A DNA stretch of 32,666 nt from Streptomyces boluensis. GTDB taxonomy: Bacteria > Actinomycetota > Actinomycetes > Streptomycetales > Streptomycetaceae. Position 1 is the stretch's first letter, and each line of letters begins with the position of its first letter. A program made the translations under genes and the position numbers. Of the stretch, positions 22,279 to 31,653 are shown in pieces. The stretch lies in the NCBI RefSeq assembly GCF_009908195.1, contig NZ_JAAAHS010000034.1:1-32666 (forward strand), in the 5' to 3' direction. The notes under the pieces were generated by a model, which saw nothing but the letters and a program-made list of their open reading frames with translations, was not told the origin of the DNA and did not search any database.

Positions 22279-23409
22279 ATGACGAGCATCGGTGGTGCTG
22301 CATCTTCAGGCATGGTCGACTGGAATCTCGCGGTGGCGACCGCGACCCGGCTCGTACGGCCGGGGCCAGAGGTGAGCCGGGACGAGGCGCGCGCCGTCGT
22401 CAGTGAGCTCCGCGCACACGCCAAGTCGTCCGAGGAGCACGTGCGTTCCTTCACCAGGATGGCGACCGACGCGGCCCACGACACCCCCGTACTCGTCGTC
22501 GACCGCGCCGGCTGGGTGCGGGCGAACGTCGCGGGGTTCCGGGAGATCCTCAAGCCGCTCCTGGACAAGATGGAGGACCGGCGCGGCGGCGGTGCGGGCG
22601 GCGCGATGATGGGCGCCGTCGGCGGCAAGGTCACCGGGGTCGAGCTCGGCATGCTCCTCTCGTTCCTCGCCTCGCGCGTACTGGGGCAGTACGAGACCTT
22701 CGCCCCGCCCAGCCGCGACCTGCCCGCGGGGGCGAACGGCGGCGGCCGCCTGCTCCTGGTCGCGCCGAACATCGTCCACGTGGAGCGTGAACTCGACGTG
22801 GACCCGCACGACTTCAGGCTCTGGGTCTGCCTGCACGAGGAGACCCACCGCACCCAGTTCACCGCCGTGCCGTGGCTGCGCGACCACCTCGAGGGCGAGA
22901 TCCAGTCATTCCTTGGCGAGACCGAGGTCGACCCGATGACGGTCCTCGAGCGCCTGCGCGAGGCCGCGTCGTCGCTCGCGGGCAACCGCTCGGACGAGGA
23001 GGACGAGGGCGGCAGGACCCTCGTGGAGATCGTGCAGACCCCCGCCCAGCGCGAGATCCTCGGCCGCCTGACCGCCGTCATGTCGCTGCTCGAAGGGCAC
23101 GCGGACTACGTGATGGACGGCGTCGGACCCGCGGTGGTGCCGTCCGTCGGCGAGATCCGGGAGAAGTTCAAGGAGCGCCGCGCCAAGGGCGCCTCCCGCC
23201 TGGACCAGGCGCTGCGCAAGCTCCTCGGCCTCGACGCCAAGCTCCGGCAGTACCGGGACGGCGAGCGGTTCGTGCGCGCGGTCGTCGAGGAGGTCGGCAT
23301 GGACGGTTTCAACCGCGTCTGGACCTCGCCCAACACCCTCCCCACCAAGGCGGAGATCGCCAAACCGGCGGACTGGGTCGCGAGGGTGCACCGTAGGACA
23401 GAGTCATGA
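22279..23409 (+). CDS. Zincin-like metalloprotease, F420-biosynthesis-associated family
   Basis: A 376-residue protein of the zincin_2 group labelled coenzyme F420 biosynthesis associated (TIGR03624, as I recall). The catalytic motif HEETH is at residues 186-190, and a downstream Glu272 in LLEGHADYVMDGVG is the likely third zinc ligand. There is no signal peptide, so it seems cytoplasmic. The substrate and any true role in F420 metabolism are unproven, and no F420 gene is adjacent. No ribosome-binding site precedes the ATG; TACGGT at 22267-22272 is a possible -10 box for a leaderless transcript. The position between dacB and tilS is typical for actinobacteria. Confidence 0.87.
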   Translation: MTSIGGAASSGMVDWNLAVATATRLVRPGPEVSRDEARAVVSELRAHAKSSEEHVRSFTRMATDAAHDTPVLVVDRAGWVRANVAGFREILKPLLDKMEDRRGGGAGGAMMGAVGGKVTGVELGMLLSFLASRVLGQYETFAPPSRDLPAGANGGGRLLLVAPNIVHVERELDVDPHDFRLWVCLHEETHRTQFTAVPWLRDHLEGEIQSFLGETEVDPMTVLERLREAASSLAGNRSDEEDEGGRTLVEIVQTPAQREILGRLTAVMSLLEGHADYVMDGVGPAVVPSVGEIREKFKERRAKGASRLDQALRKLLGLDAKLRQYRDGERFVRAVVEEVGMDGFNRVWTSPNTLPTKAEIAKPADWVARVHRRTES

Positions 23410-23524
23410 GTGCCGCGCCGCGGGCGGCAGAAGTGAGCCGCCGTAATCACCCTTCCGAGGGACCGTGAGCCAAGGGTAGGCGTGCGATGCTCGGGTAGCC
23501 GCTCGTCTCTGTCACCATCGACAC

Positions 23525-23548
23525 ACTCTGAGTGACTGCACTCGGAGT
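23525..23548. promoter_or_regulatory. Dyad upstream of tilS
   Basis: ACTCTGAGTG-ACTG-CACTCGGAGT is an inverted repeat with 10-bp arms and one mismatch, in the 212-bp gap before tilS. A second GTGACT copy lies at about 23561. It may be an operator or the start of a 5' leader structure. No regulator is assigned. The rest of the gap holds no gene. Confidence 0.4.
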
Positions 23549-23621
23549 AAACGATCTCCAGTGACTCCACAGCGACTCCACCCGAGGCACACCTCCCCAA
23601 CTTCACGAAGGGAACCGGACC

Positions 23622-24692
23622 ATGGGTCCCCATCCAGCGGTCGCGGCGATACGCCTGGCGGTCCGCCGCGTACTCCACGACGTCCTCACCGATCTCGCCG
23701 CCCGCGACCTCGCGACGCACGCCGCCCCCGTCGGCGGACCGGCCGCGAACCCCGCGCCCGAACCGGCCCGCGCCCCGCTCGTCCTCGTCGCCTGCTCCGG
23801 CGGCGCCGACTCCATGGCGCTCGCCTCCGCCCTCGCCTTCGAGGCCCCCAAGCTCGGCATCCGCGCCGGTGGCGTCACCGTCGACCACGGTCTGCAGTCC
23901 GGCTCCGACCTGCGCGCCGCCGAGGTCGTCGCCCGGATGACCGCCCTGCGCCTCGACCCCGTCGCCTCCGTCGCCGTCTCCGTGGGCCGTGACGGCGGCC
24001 CCGAAGCCGCCGCCCGCGACGCGCGGTACGCCGCACTCGACGCCACCGCCGAACAGCACGGCGCCGACGCGATCCTGCTCGGCCACACCCGCGACGACCA
24101 GGCGGAGACCGTCCTGCTCGGGCTCGCCCGCGGCTCCGGCATCCGCTCCCTGTCCGGCATGGCCGCCGTCTCCGGCGGACCCGGCGTCAGCGGCCGGTAC
24201 CGCCGGCCCTTCCTGCACCTCGACCGGCAGACCGCCCGCAAGGCCTGCATGGTCCAGTCGCTGCCCGTCTGGGACGACCCGCACAACGCCGACCCGGCCT
24301 ACACCCGCTCCCGGCTCCGCCACGAAGGGCTGCCCGCCCTGGAGAAGGCACTCGGCAAAGGAGTCGTCGAGGCCCTCGCGCGTACGGCCCAGCTCTCCCG
24401 TGACGACGCCGACGCCCTCGACGACTGGGCCGCGCGGGCCGAGTCGTCCGTACGGGACACGGACGGGCTCCTGGAGTGCGCCAAGCTCTACGCCCTGCCG
24501 CCCGCCGTACGCCGCCGTGTGCTGCGCCGAGCGCTGATCGCCGCGGGCTCTCCCGCCGGTTCGCTGTTCGCCCGGCACATCGAGGAGGTCGACCGGCTGA
24601 TCACCGGTTGGCGGGGTCAGGGAGGCATCAACCTCCCCGGCCGAGTGGAGGCTCGACGGCAGGGTGGCAGACTTGTCATCCGGCAGGGCTGA
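23622..24692 (+). CDS. tilS: tRNA(Ile)-lysidine synthetase
   Basis: A 356-residue N-type ATP pyrophosphatase that attaches lysine to C34 of the CAU anticodon of tRNA-Ile, changing its codon from AUG to AUA. The PP-loop SGGADS is at 59-64; later family motifs are [23 protein letters not shown] and [20 protein letters not shown]. An Ala/Pro-rich insertion (30-52) precedes the PP-loop. The ATG follows AAGGGA by 8 nt. It is short relative to the E. coli enzyme, lacking a full C-terminal domain, as is usual for actinobacteria. hpt follows after a 22-bp gap, and co-transcription is likely. Confidence 0.95.
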   Translation: MGPHPAVAAIRLAVRRVLHDVLTDLAARDLATHAAPVGGPAANPAPEPARAPLVLVACSGGADSMALASALAFEAPKLGIRAGGVTVDHGLQSGSDLRAAEVVARMTALRLDPVASVAVSVGRDGGPEAAARDARYAALDATAEQHGADAILLGHTRDDQAETVLLGLARGSGIRSLSGMAAVSGGPGVSGRYRRPFLHLDRQTARKACMVQSLPVWDDPHNADPAYTRSRLRHEGLPALEKALGKGVVEALARTAQLSRDDADALDDWAARAESSVRDTDGLLECAKLYALPPAVRRRVLRRALIAAGSPAGSLFARHIEEVDRLITGWRGQGGINLPGRVEARRQGGRLVIRQG

Positions 24693-24714
24693 CACACGGC
24701 GAACCGAAAGTGAT

Positions 24715-25275
24715 GTGCGGGTGGACGCGAAAGACATGGGCACCGACCTGGAGTCGGTGCTCATCACCAAGGAAGAGATCGACGCGAAGCTGGCCGAGCT
24801 GGCCGCGAAGGTCGACGCGGAGTACGCGGGCAAGGACCTCCTGATCGTCGGTGTCCTCAAGGGCGCCGTGATGGTCATGGCGGACCTGGCGCGTGCCCTG
24901 TCCACCCCGGTCACCATGGACTGGATGGCGGTGTCGTCGTACGGCGCCGGGACCCAGTCCTCCGGTGTGGTCCGGATCCTCAAGGACCTCGACACCGACA
25001 TCAAGGGCAAGCACGTCCTGATCGTCGAGGACATCATCGACTCCGGCCTCACCCTCTCCTGGCTGCTCTCCAACCTCGGCTCCCGCGAGCCCGCGTCCCT
25101 CGAGGTCTGCACGCTGCTCCGCAAGCCGGACGCCGCGAAGGTCGCGATCGACGTGAAGTGGGTCGGCTTCGACATCCCCAACGAGTTCGTCGTGGGGTAC
25201 GGCCTGGACTACGCGGAGCGGTACCGGAACCTGCCGTTCGTCGGCACTCTGGCTCCACACGTGTACGGCGGCTGA
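24715..25275 (+). CDS. hpt: Hypoxanthine (guanine) phosphoribosyltransferase
   Basis: A 186-residue purine salvage enzyme converting hypoxanthine or guanine with PRPP to IMP or GMP. The PRPP-binding loop is [31 protein letters not shown] and [17 protein letters not shown] are the other family hallmarks. The GTG at 24715 follows GAAAG closely; GTG at 24721 and ATG at 24736 are alternatives. The frame is open further upstream to 24664, but that overlaps tilS. The tilS-hpt-ftsH order is widely conserved in bacteria. Confidence 0.95.
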   Translation: MRVDAKDMGTDLESVLITKEEIDAKLAELAAKVDAEYAGKDLLIVGVLKGAVMVMADLARALSTPVTMDWMAVSSYGAGTQSSGVVRILKDLDTDIKGKHVLIVEDIIDSGLTLSWLLSNLGSREPASLEVCTLLRKPDAAKVAIDVKWVGFDIPNEFVVGYGLDYAERYRNLPFVGTLAPHVYGG

Positions 25276-25293
25276 AGCCGTTCGCGTACTTCA

Positions 25294-25316
25294 CGGGAAC
25301 CCTTGCGGTGTTCCCG
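25294..25316 (+). terminator. Hairpin between hpt and ftsH
   Basis: CGGGAAC (25294-25300) and GTTCCCG (25310-25316) form a 7-bp stem 19 nt after the hpt stop. No T-tract follows, so it may only attenuate read-through into ftsH. Confidence 0.4.
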
Positions 25317-25451
25317 CCGTTGGAGCATGGGAAGACGGGAATGCCCGCCGTCCCCTGCGCCTTCGGGTGACAATGCTGGGGTACCGTCCGAAGAACAGTC
25401 TTTATCAAACTCACTATGGCAGGAGGGACGGGGCGACACCGCTCCGTATGG

Positions 25452-27506
25452 ATGGACGTGAAGCGATACTTCCGTGGGCCGGTCATGTGGATCGTGCTGG
25501 CCGTCCTCGCCGTGGTCGTGTTGATGCAGGTCGTCGGCTCGTCCGGCGGCTTCAAGACGGTGGACACCGCCCAGGTCATCAAGGCCATCGACGACAAGCA
25601 GGCGCAGACCGCCAAGCTCACCACCGGTGACGAAGACACCATCAAGGTCGAACTGAAGCCCGGCGCCGACAAGGGCAAGTACGGCGGCAGCACCAAGATT
25701 CAGGCGAGCTACATCGGCGACCAGGGCGCCCAGCTGGCCACCAAGCTGCAGCAGAACTACGAGAACGGCGACATCAAGGACGGGTACACCGTCTCGCCGT
25801 CGAAGCAGAACCCGTTCCTCGGGATCCTGCTCTCGCTGCTTCCCTTCGTTCTCATCGTCGTTGTCTTCCTGTTCCTGATGAATCAGATGCAGGGCGGCGG
25901 CTCCCGAGTCATGCAGTTCGGGAAGTCCAAGGCCAAGCTCATCACCAAGGACACCCCCAAGACGACGTTCTCCGACGTCGCCGGCTCTGACGAAGCCGTC
26001 GAAGAACTCCACGAGATCAAGGAGTTCCTGCAGGAGCCGGCGAAGTTCCAGGCCGTCGGCGCCAAGATCCCCAAGGGCGTCCTGCTGTACGGCCCGCCCG
26101 GTACGGGCAAGACGCTCCTCGCGCGTGCTGTCGCGGGCGAGGCGGGCGTCCCGTTCTACTCGATCTCCGGTTCCGACTTCGTCGAGATGTTCGTCGGTGT
26201 CGGTGCCTCCCGAGTCCGTGACCTCTTCGAGCAGGCCAAGGCGAACGCCCCGGCGATCGTCTTCGTCGACGAGATCGACGCGGTCGGCCGGCACCGTGGT
26301 GCCGGTATGGGCGGCGGTCACGACGAGCGCGAGCAGACGCTGAACCAGCTGCTCGTGGAGATGGACGGCTTCGACGTGAAGGGCGGCGTCATCCTGATCG
26401 CCGCCACCAACCGGCCCGACATCCTGGACCCCGCGCTGCTCCGCCCCGGCCGCTTCGACCGGCAGATCGCCGTCGACCGCCCGGACATGCAGGGCCGCCT
26501 GGAGATCCTCAAGGTCCACCAGAAGGGCAAGCCGGTCGCCCCGGACGTCGACCTCTCGGCCGTCGCCCGTCGCACCCCCGGCTTCACCGGTGCCGATCTC
26601 TCCAACGTCCTGAACGAGGCCGCCCTCCTGACGGCCCGTAGCGACAAGAAGCTGATCGACAACCACTTCCTGGACGAGGCGATCGACCGTGTGGTCGCGG
26701 GCCCGCAGAAGCGGACCCGGATCATGTCGGACAAGGAGAAGAAGATCACCGCGTACCACGAGGGCGGTCACGCCCTGGTCGCGGCGGCTTCACCGAACTC
26801 CGACCCGGTCCACAAGATCACGATCCTGTCCCGCGGCCGTGCCCTGGGCTACACGATGGTGCTCCCGGACGAGGACAAGTACTCCACCACGCGCAACGAA
26901 ATGCTCGACCAGCTCGCGTACATGCTGGGCGGGCGCGCCGCGGAGGAGCTCGTCTTCCACGACCCGACCACGGGTGCCGCGAACGACATCGAGAAGGCCA
27001 CCGCCACGGCCCGCGCCATGGTCACGCAGTACGGCATGACCGAGCGGCTCGGCGCCATCAAGTTCGGCGGCGACAACACCGAACCGTTCCTCGGCCGCGA
27101 GATGGGCCACCCGCGCGACTACTCGGAAGAGGTCGCCGCGCTGGTGGACGAAGAGGTCAAGAAGCTCATCGAGACGGCGCACAACGAGGCCTGGGAGATC
27201 CTGGTCGAGAACCGCGACATCCTCGACAAGCTGGTCCTGGCGCTCCTCGAGAAGGAGACGCTGAACAAGGAGCAGATCGCCGAGATCTTCGCGCAGATCG
27301 TCCGCCGCCCGGCCCGCCCGGCGTGGACCGGCTCCTCGCGGCGCACGCCGTCGACGCGGCCGCCGGTGCTCTCCCCGAAGGAACTGTCGCTCACCAACGG
27401 CGCCAACGGCAGCACCCCCGCGGTGACCGCCTCGGCGACGGAGACGACGGCAGCGCCCGCGGACCTGACGAAGGCCCCCGCACCGGAGGACCGTCCCGAG
27501 AGCTGA
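25452..27506 (+). CDS. ftsH: ATP-dependent zinc metalloprotease FtsH
   Basis: A 684-residue membrane-anchored AAA+ protease that degrades misassembled membrane proteins and some regulators. Two helices (about 9-28 and 123-143) flank an extracytoplasmic domain. The AAA+ core has Walker A GPPGTGKT (214-221), Walker B FVDEIDAV (271-278) and the second region of homology ending [10 protein letters not shown]. The zinc motif HEGGH is at 436-440. The C-terminal ~70 residues are a Pro/Thr/Ser-rich tail. The start is uncertain: ATG 25452 matches the usual N-terminus [10 protein letters not shown], but the good AGGAGGGA (25421-25428) is 23 nt upstream of it, and an ATG at 25416 is also in frame. Confidence 0.96.
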   Translation: MDVKRYFRGPVMWIVLAVLAVVVLMQVVGSSGGFKTVDTAQVIKAIDDKQAQTAKLTTGDEDTIKVELKPGADKGKYGGSTKIQASYIGDQGAQLATKLQQNYENGDIKDGYTVSPSKQNPFLGILLSLLPFVLIVVVFLFLMNQMQGGGSRVMQFGKSKAKLITKDTPKTTFSDVAGSDEAVEELHEIKEFLQEPAKFQAVGAKIPKGVLLYGPPGTGKTLLARAVAGEAGVPFYSISGSDFVEMFVGVGASRVRDLFEQAKANAPAIVFVDEIDAVGRHRGAGMGGGHDEREQTLNQLLVEMDGFDVKGGVILIAATNRPDILDPALLRPGRFDRQIAVDRPDMQGRLEILKVHQKGKPVAPDVDLSAVARRTPGFTGADLSNVLNEAALLTARSDKKLIDNHFLDEAIDRVVAGPQKRTRIMSDKEKKITAYHEGGHALVAAASPNSDPVHKITILSRGRALGYTMVLPDEDKYSTTRNEMLDQLAYMLGGRAAEELVFHDPTTGAANDIEKATATARAMVTQYGMTERLGAIKFGGDNTEPFLGREMGHPRDYSEEVAALVDEEVKKLIETAHNEAWEILVENRDILDKLVLALLEKETLNKEQIAEIFAQIVRRPARPAWTGSSRRTPSTRPPVLSPKELSLTNGANGSTPAVTASATETTAAPADLTKAPAPEDRPES

Positions 27507-27544
27507 TCTCCGGCTCCCGGCCGGCACAGCAGGCCCGGAATGGA

Positions 27545-27588
27545 TGCCGCGCCCCCCTGGTTCTAGCCTTGGGGGGCGCGGCATTTTT
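27545..27588 (+). terminator. Rho-independent terminator after ftsH
   Basis: A perfect 13-bp stem (27545-27557, TGCCGCGCCCCCC, with 27571-27583) closes a 13-nt loop and is followed directly by TTTTT (27584-27588). It separates ftsH from folE and is the best canonical terminator in the window. Confidence 0.92.
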
Positions 27589-27649
27589 GTGCGCAGCACG
27601 GCAGACGCAGAGACGCGCTGCCCGTCGTAAGAAGGAACGAGGCACAGAG

Positions 27650-28255
27650 ATGACCGACCCGGTGACGCTGGACGGCGTGAGCTCGATCGGCGAGTTCGAC
27701 GAGAAGCGGGCCGAGAACGCGGTACGCGAGCTGCTCATCGCCGTCGGAGAGGACCCGGACCGCGAGGGGCTGCGCGAGACGCCGGGCCGGGTGGCGCGGG
27801 CGTACAGGGAGATATTCGCGGGCCTGTGGCAGCAGCCGGAGGACGTGCTGACCACCACCTTCGACCTGGGCCACGACGAGATGGTCCTGGTGAAGGACAT
27901 CGAGGTCATGAGCTCCTGTGAGCATCACCTGGTCCCGTTCGTCGGTGTGGCGCACGTCGGGTACATCCCGTCGTCGGACGGGAAGATCACCGGCCTGTCG
28001 AAGCTGGCCCGGCTCGTCGACGTGTTCGCCCGCCGCCCGCAGGTGCAGGAGCGGCTGACCACGCAGATCGCCGACTCCCTGATGGAGATCCTGGAGCCGC
28101 GCGGGGCGATCGTGGTCATCGAGTGCGAGCACATGTGCATGACGATGCGCGGGGTCCGCAAGCCCGGCGCGAAGACGCTGACCTCGGCGGTGCGCGGGCA
28201 GCTGCGGGACCCGGCGACCCGGGCCGAGGCGATGAGCCTGATCATGGCGAAGTGA
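27650..28255 (+). CDS. folE: GTP cyclohydrolase I
   Basis: A 201-residue GTP cyclohydrolase I that makes dihydroneopterin triphosphate from GTP, the first step of folate synthesis. The zinc ligands are Cys90 and His93 ([10 protein letters not shown]) and Cys163 ([10 protein letters not shown]); catalytic [21 protein letters not shown] and [10 protein letters not shown] are typical of the type I enzyme. The ATG at 27650 is preceded by GAAGGA (27631-27636) and GAGG nearer the start. The remaining pathway genes folP, folB and folK lie about 2 kb downstream on the opposite strand. The upstream terminator suggests folE has its own promoter. Confidence 0.96.
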   Translation: MTDPVTLDGVSSIGEFDEKRAENAVRELLIAVGEDPDREGLRETPGRVARAYREIFAGLWQQPEDVLTTTFDLGHDEMVLVKDIEVMSSCEHHLVPFVGVAHVGYIPSSDGKITGLSKLARLVDVFARRPQVQERLTTQIADSLMEILEPRGAIVVIECEHMCMTMRGVRKPGAKTLTSAVRGQLRDPATRAEAMSLIMAK

Positions 28256-28260
28256 GCCCG

Positions 28261-28332
28261 GTGACGCGGTGACGCGGTGACGCGGTGACGCGGTGAAACC
28301 GTGATGCGGTGACATCGTGACGTGGTGGCCCG
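28261..28332. repeat. 8-bp tandem repeat downstream of folE
   Basis: Four perfect GTGACGCG units (28261-28292) are followed by about five degenerate ones of the same 8-bp period (to 28332). It begins 5 bp after the folE stop. An 8-bp period is not codon-like, so it is non-coding. The remaining gap to 28405 has the short palindrome GGAAC-T-GTTCC (28391-28401) just before the aldo/keto reductase. Confidence 0.85.
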
Positions 28333-28405
28333 GAGCGTGTAGTTCCGGGTCCGTGTCCTGGACAACTCCTGGGCACGCCTTGGCAGTTGTGGAACTGTTC
28401 CGGCC

Positions 28406-29410
28406 ATGACTGCCATGACTGATGACACTCTGCCGACGCGTCGCCTCGGTGAACTGGAAGTCTCCGCCCTCGGGTTCGGGGCGATGGTGCTGTCGCCTGG
28501 TGTGTACGGCGACATCGACGACGCGCGTGCCGAGCGGGCGCTGCTCGCGGCGGCCGACGCGGGCGCCACGTTCTTCGACACCTCCGACGGGTACGGCGCC
28601 GACGGGCACAACGAACGCCTCGTGGGCCGGGCCCTGCGCGCCCGCCGCGACGAGGTGGTGCTCGCGACCAAGTTCGGCTTCCGGCTGGCGGAGGGCGCCG
28701 AGCCGCACCGCTTCCCGGTCGGCTTCGCCTTCGGGGAGCTGGCGGTCAACGCGGACCCCAAGTACGTACGCGGGTACGCCGAGGCGAGCCTCAGGGAGCT
28801 CGGGACGGACCGCATCGACCTGTACTACCCGCACTTCCCCGACCCGCAGGTGCCGTTGGCGGACACCGTGGGTGCGGTGGCCGAGCTGATCCAGGACGGG
28901 CTCGTACGGCAGTTGGGTCTGTCCAACGTCACGGCCGGGCAGTTGCGGGCCGCGCACGCCGTGCACCCGGTGGCGGTGGTGCAGGCGGAGTGGTCGATGT
29001 GGCGGCCGGTCGACGCCGAACTGCTCGCCGCGGCACGGGAGCTGGGCGTCGGCGTGGCCGCCTGGTCGCCGCTCGGCGCCGGGTTCCTGACCGGGCAGGT
29101 CGGTGCGGTGGAGGACGGGGACTTCCGGCAGAACATGCCGCGGTTCGACGCGGCCAACCGGCAGGCCAACCATGACCGTTTCGCGCCGGTGCGCGGGATC
29201 GCGGCGGAGCTCGGCCTCACGCCGGCCCAACTGGCGCTGGCGTGGCTGCTGCACCAGGACCCGCACGTGGTGCCCATCCCGGGCAGCCGGACGCCCGCGC
29301 ACATCGTGGAGAACCTCGCCGCCGCGCGCGTGACGCTGCCCGCGGAGGTCTCGGCCCGCCTTGACGCGATCCTGCGGGAGACGGTCGTGTCGGGCGGGAC
29401 GCTGCTGTAG
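28406..29410 (+). CDS. Aldo/keto reductase
   Basis: A 334-residue NADPH-dependent oxidoreductase of the AKR superfamily (TIM barrel). The catalytic tetrad is visible: Asp and Tyr in FFDTSDGYGADGHN, Lys in VVLATKFGF and His in YYPHFPDPQVPL. Cofactor-binding segments are WSPLGAGFLTG and VPIPGSRTPAHIVENL. It resembles the YajO/AKR13 type, but the substrate is unknown. Two ATGs (28406 and 28415) are possible and neither has a ribosome-binding site. It stands between folE and a convergent DUF3180 gene and is not obviously part of folate synthesis. Confidence 0.92.
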   Translation: MTAMTDDTLPTRRLGELEVSALGFGAMVLSPGVYGDIDDARAERALLAAADAGATFFDTSDGYGADGHNERLVGRALRARRDEVVLATKFGFRLAEGAEPHRFPVGFAFGELAVNADPKYVRGYAEASLRELGTDRIDLYYPHFPDPQVPLADTVGAVAELIQDGLVRQLGLSNVTAGQLRAAHAVHPVAVVQAEWSMWRPVDAELLAAARELGVGVAAWSPLGAGFLTGQVGAVEDGDFRQNMPRFDAANRQANHDRFAPVRGIAAELGLTPAQLALAWLLHQDPHVVPIPGSRTPAHIVENLAAARVTLPAEVSARLDAILRETVVSGGTLL

Positions 29411-29453
29411 CGGGGAGTCGGGGGCGCTCTCCGGTGTGGCGCGGCGGGCGGGG

Positions 29454-29945
29454 CTATGCCGCCGCCGCGCCGCCCTCGCCGTTGTCCTTGTCGTCGTACT
29501 CCGGGAGCTTGCACACCCGCTCGAGGAACAGCGCCGCCGCGATCACGCACGCGCCGGCCAGGACCGAGAAGCCCGCGTAGATCGCCTGGTCGCGGCGGGC
29601 GGGGACGTCGAGCCGGGTGAGCAGGAAGACGCCCGCGCCGCCGTACAACCCCGTCACCAGGGCCGCGACCAGGGCGCTCGCCTGGCCGAAGACCAGCGCG
29701 CGGGCGGCCATCAGGGGCTCCACGCCCTTGGCGCCGGGTTTGCGGTCGCGCTGGGCGCGCAGCCTGGAGCGGAACGAGAGCGCGGTCGCGAGCAGGACGA
29801 CGGCGATCACGGCGAGGACGATCGGTGCGGCCAGGGGCACGCCGGGCAGTTCGCCGAACGAGTCCCAGAGCCTGGCGCCGGACCAGGACAGCACTCCGGC
29901 CACCAGGAACAGGCCGATCAGCGTCCGGATGCGCAGCAGCTTCAC
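29454..29945 (-). CDS. DUF3180 membrane protein
   Basis: A 163-residue actinobacterial membrane protein of unknown function. Four hydrophobic segments are visible: IGLFLVAGVLSWSG, APIVLAVIAVVLLATALSF, ALVFGQASALVAALVTGLYGG and IYAGFSVLAGACVIAAALFL. The C-terminus is acidic and ends in alanines. GTG at 29945 is chosen: GAGGCGA lies about 10 nt upstream, while the longer frame to 30002 adds a polar sequence. It follows folK in the leftward cluster, an arrangement common in Streptomyces and related genera. Confidence 0.87.
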   Translation of the reverse strand: MKLLRIRTLIGLFLVAGVLSWSGARLWDSFGELPGVPLAAPIVLAVIAVVLLATALSFRSRLRAQRDRKPGAKGVEPLMAARALVFGQASALVAALVTGLYGGAGVFLLTRLDVPARRDQAIYAGFSVLAGACVIAAALFLERVCKLPEYDDKDNGEGGAAAA

Positions 29946-30025
29946 GGTGGCGGTCGCCTCTTTCGTCGTGCTTCGTCCAGCGGTCCGTGCGGGCCCTGAC
30001 ACGGGGCCCGTGCTGACCCTAACGA

Positions 30026-30622
30026 CTACTCGGGCAGCCGGAGTTCCAGATCGGCGCGGGGCACGACGCCCGCGCGGGTGACCTGGGCGAGGAAGTGCGC
30101 GACGGGGCCGCGGCCGGGGATCTGGGCCTCCGGGTCGACGTCGTGCCAGGGGGCGAGGACGAAGGCACGCTCGTGCGCGCGCGGGTGCGGCAGCGTGAGG
30201 TTCGGGTCGTCGGAGACGACGTCCTGGTACGTGACGATGTCGACGTCGATGGTGCGCGGGCCCCAGCGCTCGTCGCGCACCCGGTGGAAGGCCTCCTCGA
30301 CCGCGTGCGCCCGCTCCAGGAGCGAGGACGGCGGGAGGGTGGTCTTGATGACGACCACCGCGTTGAAGTACGCGGGCTGGCTGCCCGGCTCGACGCCCCA
30401 GGGCTCCGTCTCGTACACCGGGGAGACGGCCTTCACGCGCAGGCCCGGGGTGTCCTCCAGGGCGTCCACGGCTCCCTGGAGGGTCTCCAGGCGGTTGCCG
30501 AGGTTGCTGCCGAGGGCGACGACGGCGAACTTCGGGTTGTTGAGGGTGACGTCCGCGGCATCCACCTGTTCCACCACGGAGGCGGGCACCGGCTGTACGG
30601 TCGGGTCGCTCTGCGTGTTCAT
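30026..30622 (-). CDS. folK: 6-hydroxymethyl-dihydropterin pyrophosphokinase
   Basis: A 198-residue HPPK, transferring pyrophosphate from ATP to 6-hydroxymethyl-7,8-dihydropterin. Signatures are VVALGSNLGNRLETLQGAVD, the pterin contact AYFNAVV and ERWGPRTIDVDIVTYQ (metal-binding Asp pair), with PHPRAHERAFVLAPW. The first ~40 residues are an added disordered stretch before the conserved core. Its ATG overlaps the folB stop by 4 nt (ATGA), so translation is probably coupled. It supplies the substrate of FolP. Confidence 0.95.
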   Translation of the reverse strand: MNTQSDPTVQPVPASVVEQVDAADVTLNNPKFAVVALGSNLGNRLETLQGAVDALEDTPGLRVKAVSPVYETEPWGVEPGSQPAYFNAVVVIKTTLPPSSLLERAHAVEEAFHRVRDERWGPRTIDVDIVTYQDVVSDDPNLTLPHPRAHERAFVLAPWHDVDPEAQIPGRGPVAHFLAQVTRAGVVPRADLELRLPE

Positions 30623-30978
30623 GCGCTGCTCCGGGTGATGGTGATGGTGACGTCGTCGAAGGGCACGGTGATGGGTGCTTCGGGCTTGTGCACGACCACC
30701 TCTACCTCCTGGACGCCCTCGTGTTTCAGGCACTGCTGTGCGATGCGTTCGGCGAGGGTCTCGATGAGGTCGACGGGCTCGCCCTGGACGACGGCCACGA
30801 CCTCCTCGGCCACGACGCCGTAGTGCACGGTCTTCGTCAGGTCGTCGTCGGCCGCGGCCGCCCTGGTGTCCAGGCCCAGGACGAGGTCCACGATGAAGGT
30901 CTGGCCCTCTTCGCGTTCATGGGCGAAGACACCGTGGTGTCCTCGGGCCTTGAGGCCGCGCAGCGCGACACGATCCAC
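30619..30978 (-). CDS. folB: Dihydroneopterin aldolase
   Basis: A 119-residue DHNA, converting dihydroneopterin to 6-hydroxymethyl-dihydropterin and glycolaldehyde. The family N-terminus VALRGLKARGHHGVFAHERE, the TVHYGVVAEEV segment and the DLIETLAERIAQQCL helix are intact. The Lys in VVVHKPEAPI is the conserved catalytic lysine. The GTG at 30978 follows GCAGGAG by 8 nt; the longer reading frame to 31170 has no family sequence. It is coupled to folK. About 190 bp separate it from the NTF2-like gene, enough for a separate promoter, which I could not define. Confidence 0.95.
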   Translation of the reverse strand: MDRVALRGLKARGHHGVFAHEREEGQTFIVDLVLGLDTRAAAADDDLTKTVHYGVVAEEVVAVVQGEPVDLIETLAERIAQQCLKHEGVQEVEVVVHKPEAPITVPFDDVTITITRSSA

Positions 30979-31170
30979 GCGAATCACTCCTGCAATCGTC
31001 GGTTCGGCGGGCCCGCGCCGAGTGCGGTCAAGTCGCGAGGCCCATTCGAATCTACCTGCGAGCACCGACAGCGCTTGCCCATGGGGGCTATGGACATGTC
31101 GGTCCGTGACTGGTAGCCGCCCATACCCCGGAGGCGGGGAATCCAACCTCCTCGGGGGTTCCGTACCCAC

Positions 31171-31653
31171 TCAGGCGGGTGTTTCGCCGCCTTCTGTGTC
31201 CTCTTCGTCGTCCGTCTCGGCGAGTACCGGCGAGGCGTGGTGCGACCACAGCTTCCAGCCGCCGGATGTGCGGCGGAACACATTGGTGGCGACGACGAGC
31301 TGGCCGACGAGCGGGCCCAGGTCGGCGCCCTCCTCGGCGGGGCCGCCGCTGAGGATGTTCTCCGTACAGGTCACCAGGGCGGTGTCGCCGTGCACCGAGA
31401 CGTTCACATCGGTGAGGAAGAACTGGATGTACTCGGTGTTCGCCATGATCAGGGCGTACGACCTGAGGACCTCGCCGCGGCCGGAGAGCACCGGCCAGCC
31501 GGGGTGCACGGCGGAGACGAGGTCGGCGGGGTCGTCGACGCCGGTCGCGGCCAGCCAGAGGTCCGAGACCGCCTCGAAGTCGCCGCGCTCCATGGCCTCG
31601 TAATAGGCGGTGTTGGCGGTCTCGACGGCTTCGACGTCGGTATGGGGCGTCAC
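31171..31653 (-). CDS. NTF2/SnoaL-like domain protein
   Basis: A 160-residue protein with a nuclear-transport-factor-2-like fold (cone-shaped alpha+beta barrel): VETANTAYYEAMERGDFEAVSDLW, LSGRGEVLRSYALIMAN and the strand ALVTCTENIL. The C-terminus is acidic. There is no signal peptide. Its GTG start overlaps the folP stop by 4 nt (GTGA), and AAGGAG lies 4 nt upstream inside folP. The family includes isomerases and ligand-binding proteins; function in this folate cluster is unknown. Confidence 0.85.
   Translation of the reverse strand: MTPHTDVEAVETANTAYYEAMERGDFEAVSDLWLAATGVDDPADLVSAVHPGWPVLSGRGEVLRSYALIMANTEYIQFFLTDVNVSVHGDTALVTCTENILSGGPAEEGADLGPLVGQLVVATNVFRRTSGGWKLWSHHASPVLAETDDEEDTEGGETPA

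Noticed and set aside
20625..23081. 818-codon minus-strand frame
   Set aside because: It lies antisense to dacB and the zincin gene, both of which have intact catalytic motifs.
24664..24714. Longer hpt start
   Set aside because: It would overlap tilS and add residues not found at the usual HPRT N-terminus.
28391..28401. Palindrome GGAAC-T-GTTCC just before the aldo/keto reductase as an operator
   Set aside because: It is too short to stand alone as a supported site; I saw no second copy in the gap.
27563..29302. 579-codon minus-strand frame
   Set aside because: It is antisense to folE and the aldo/keto reductase, and crosses the 8-bp repeat array.
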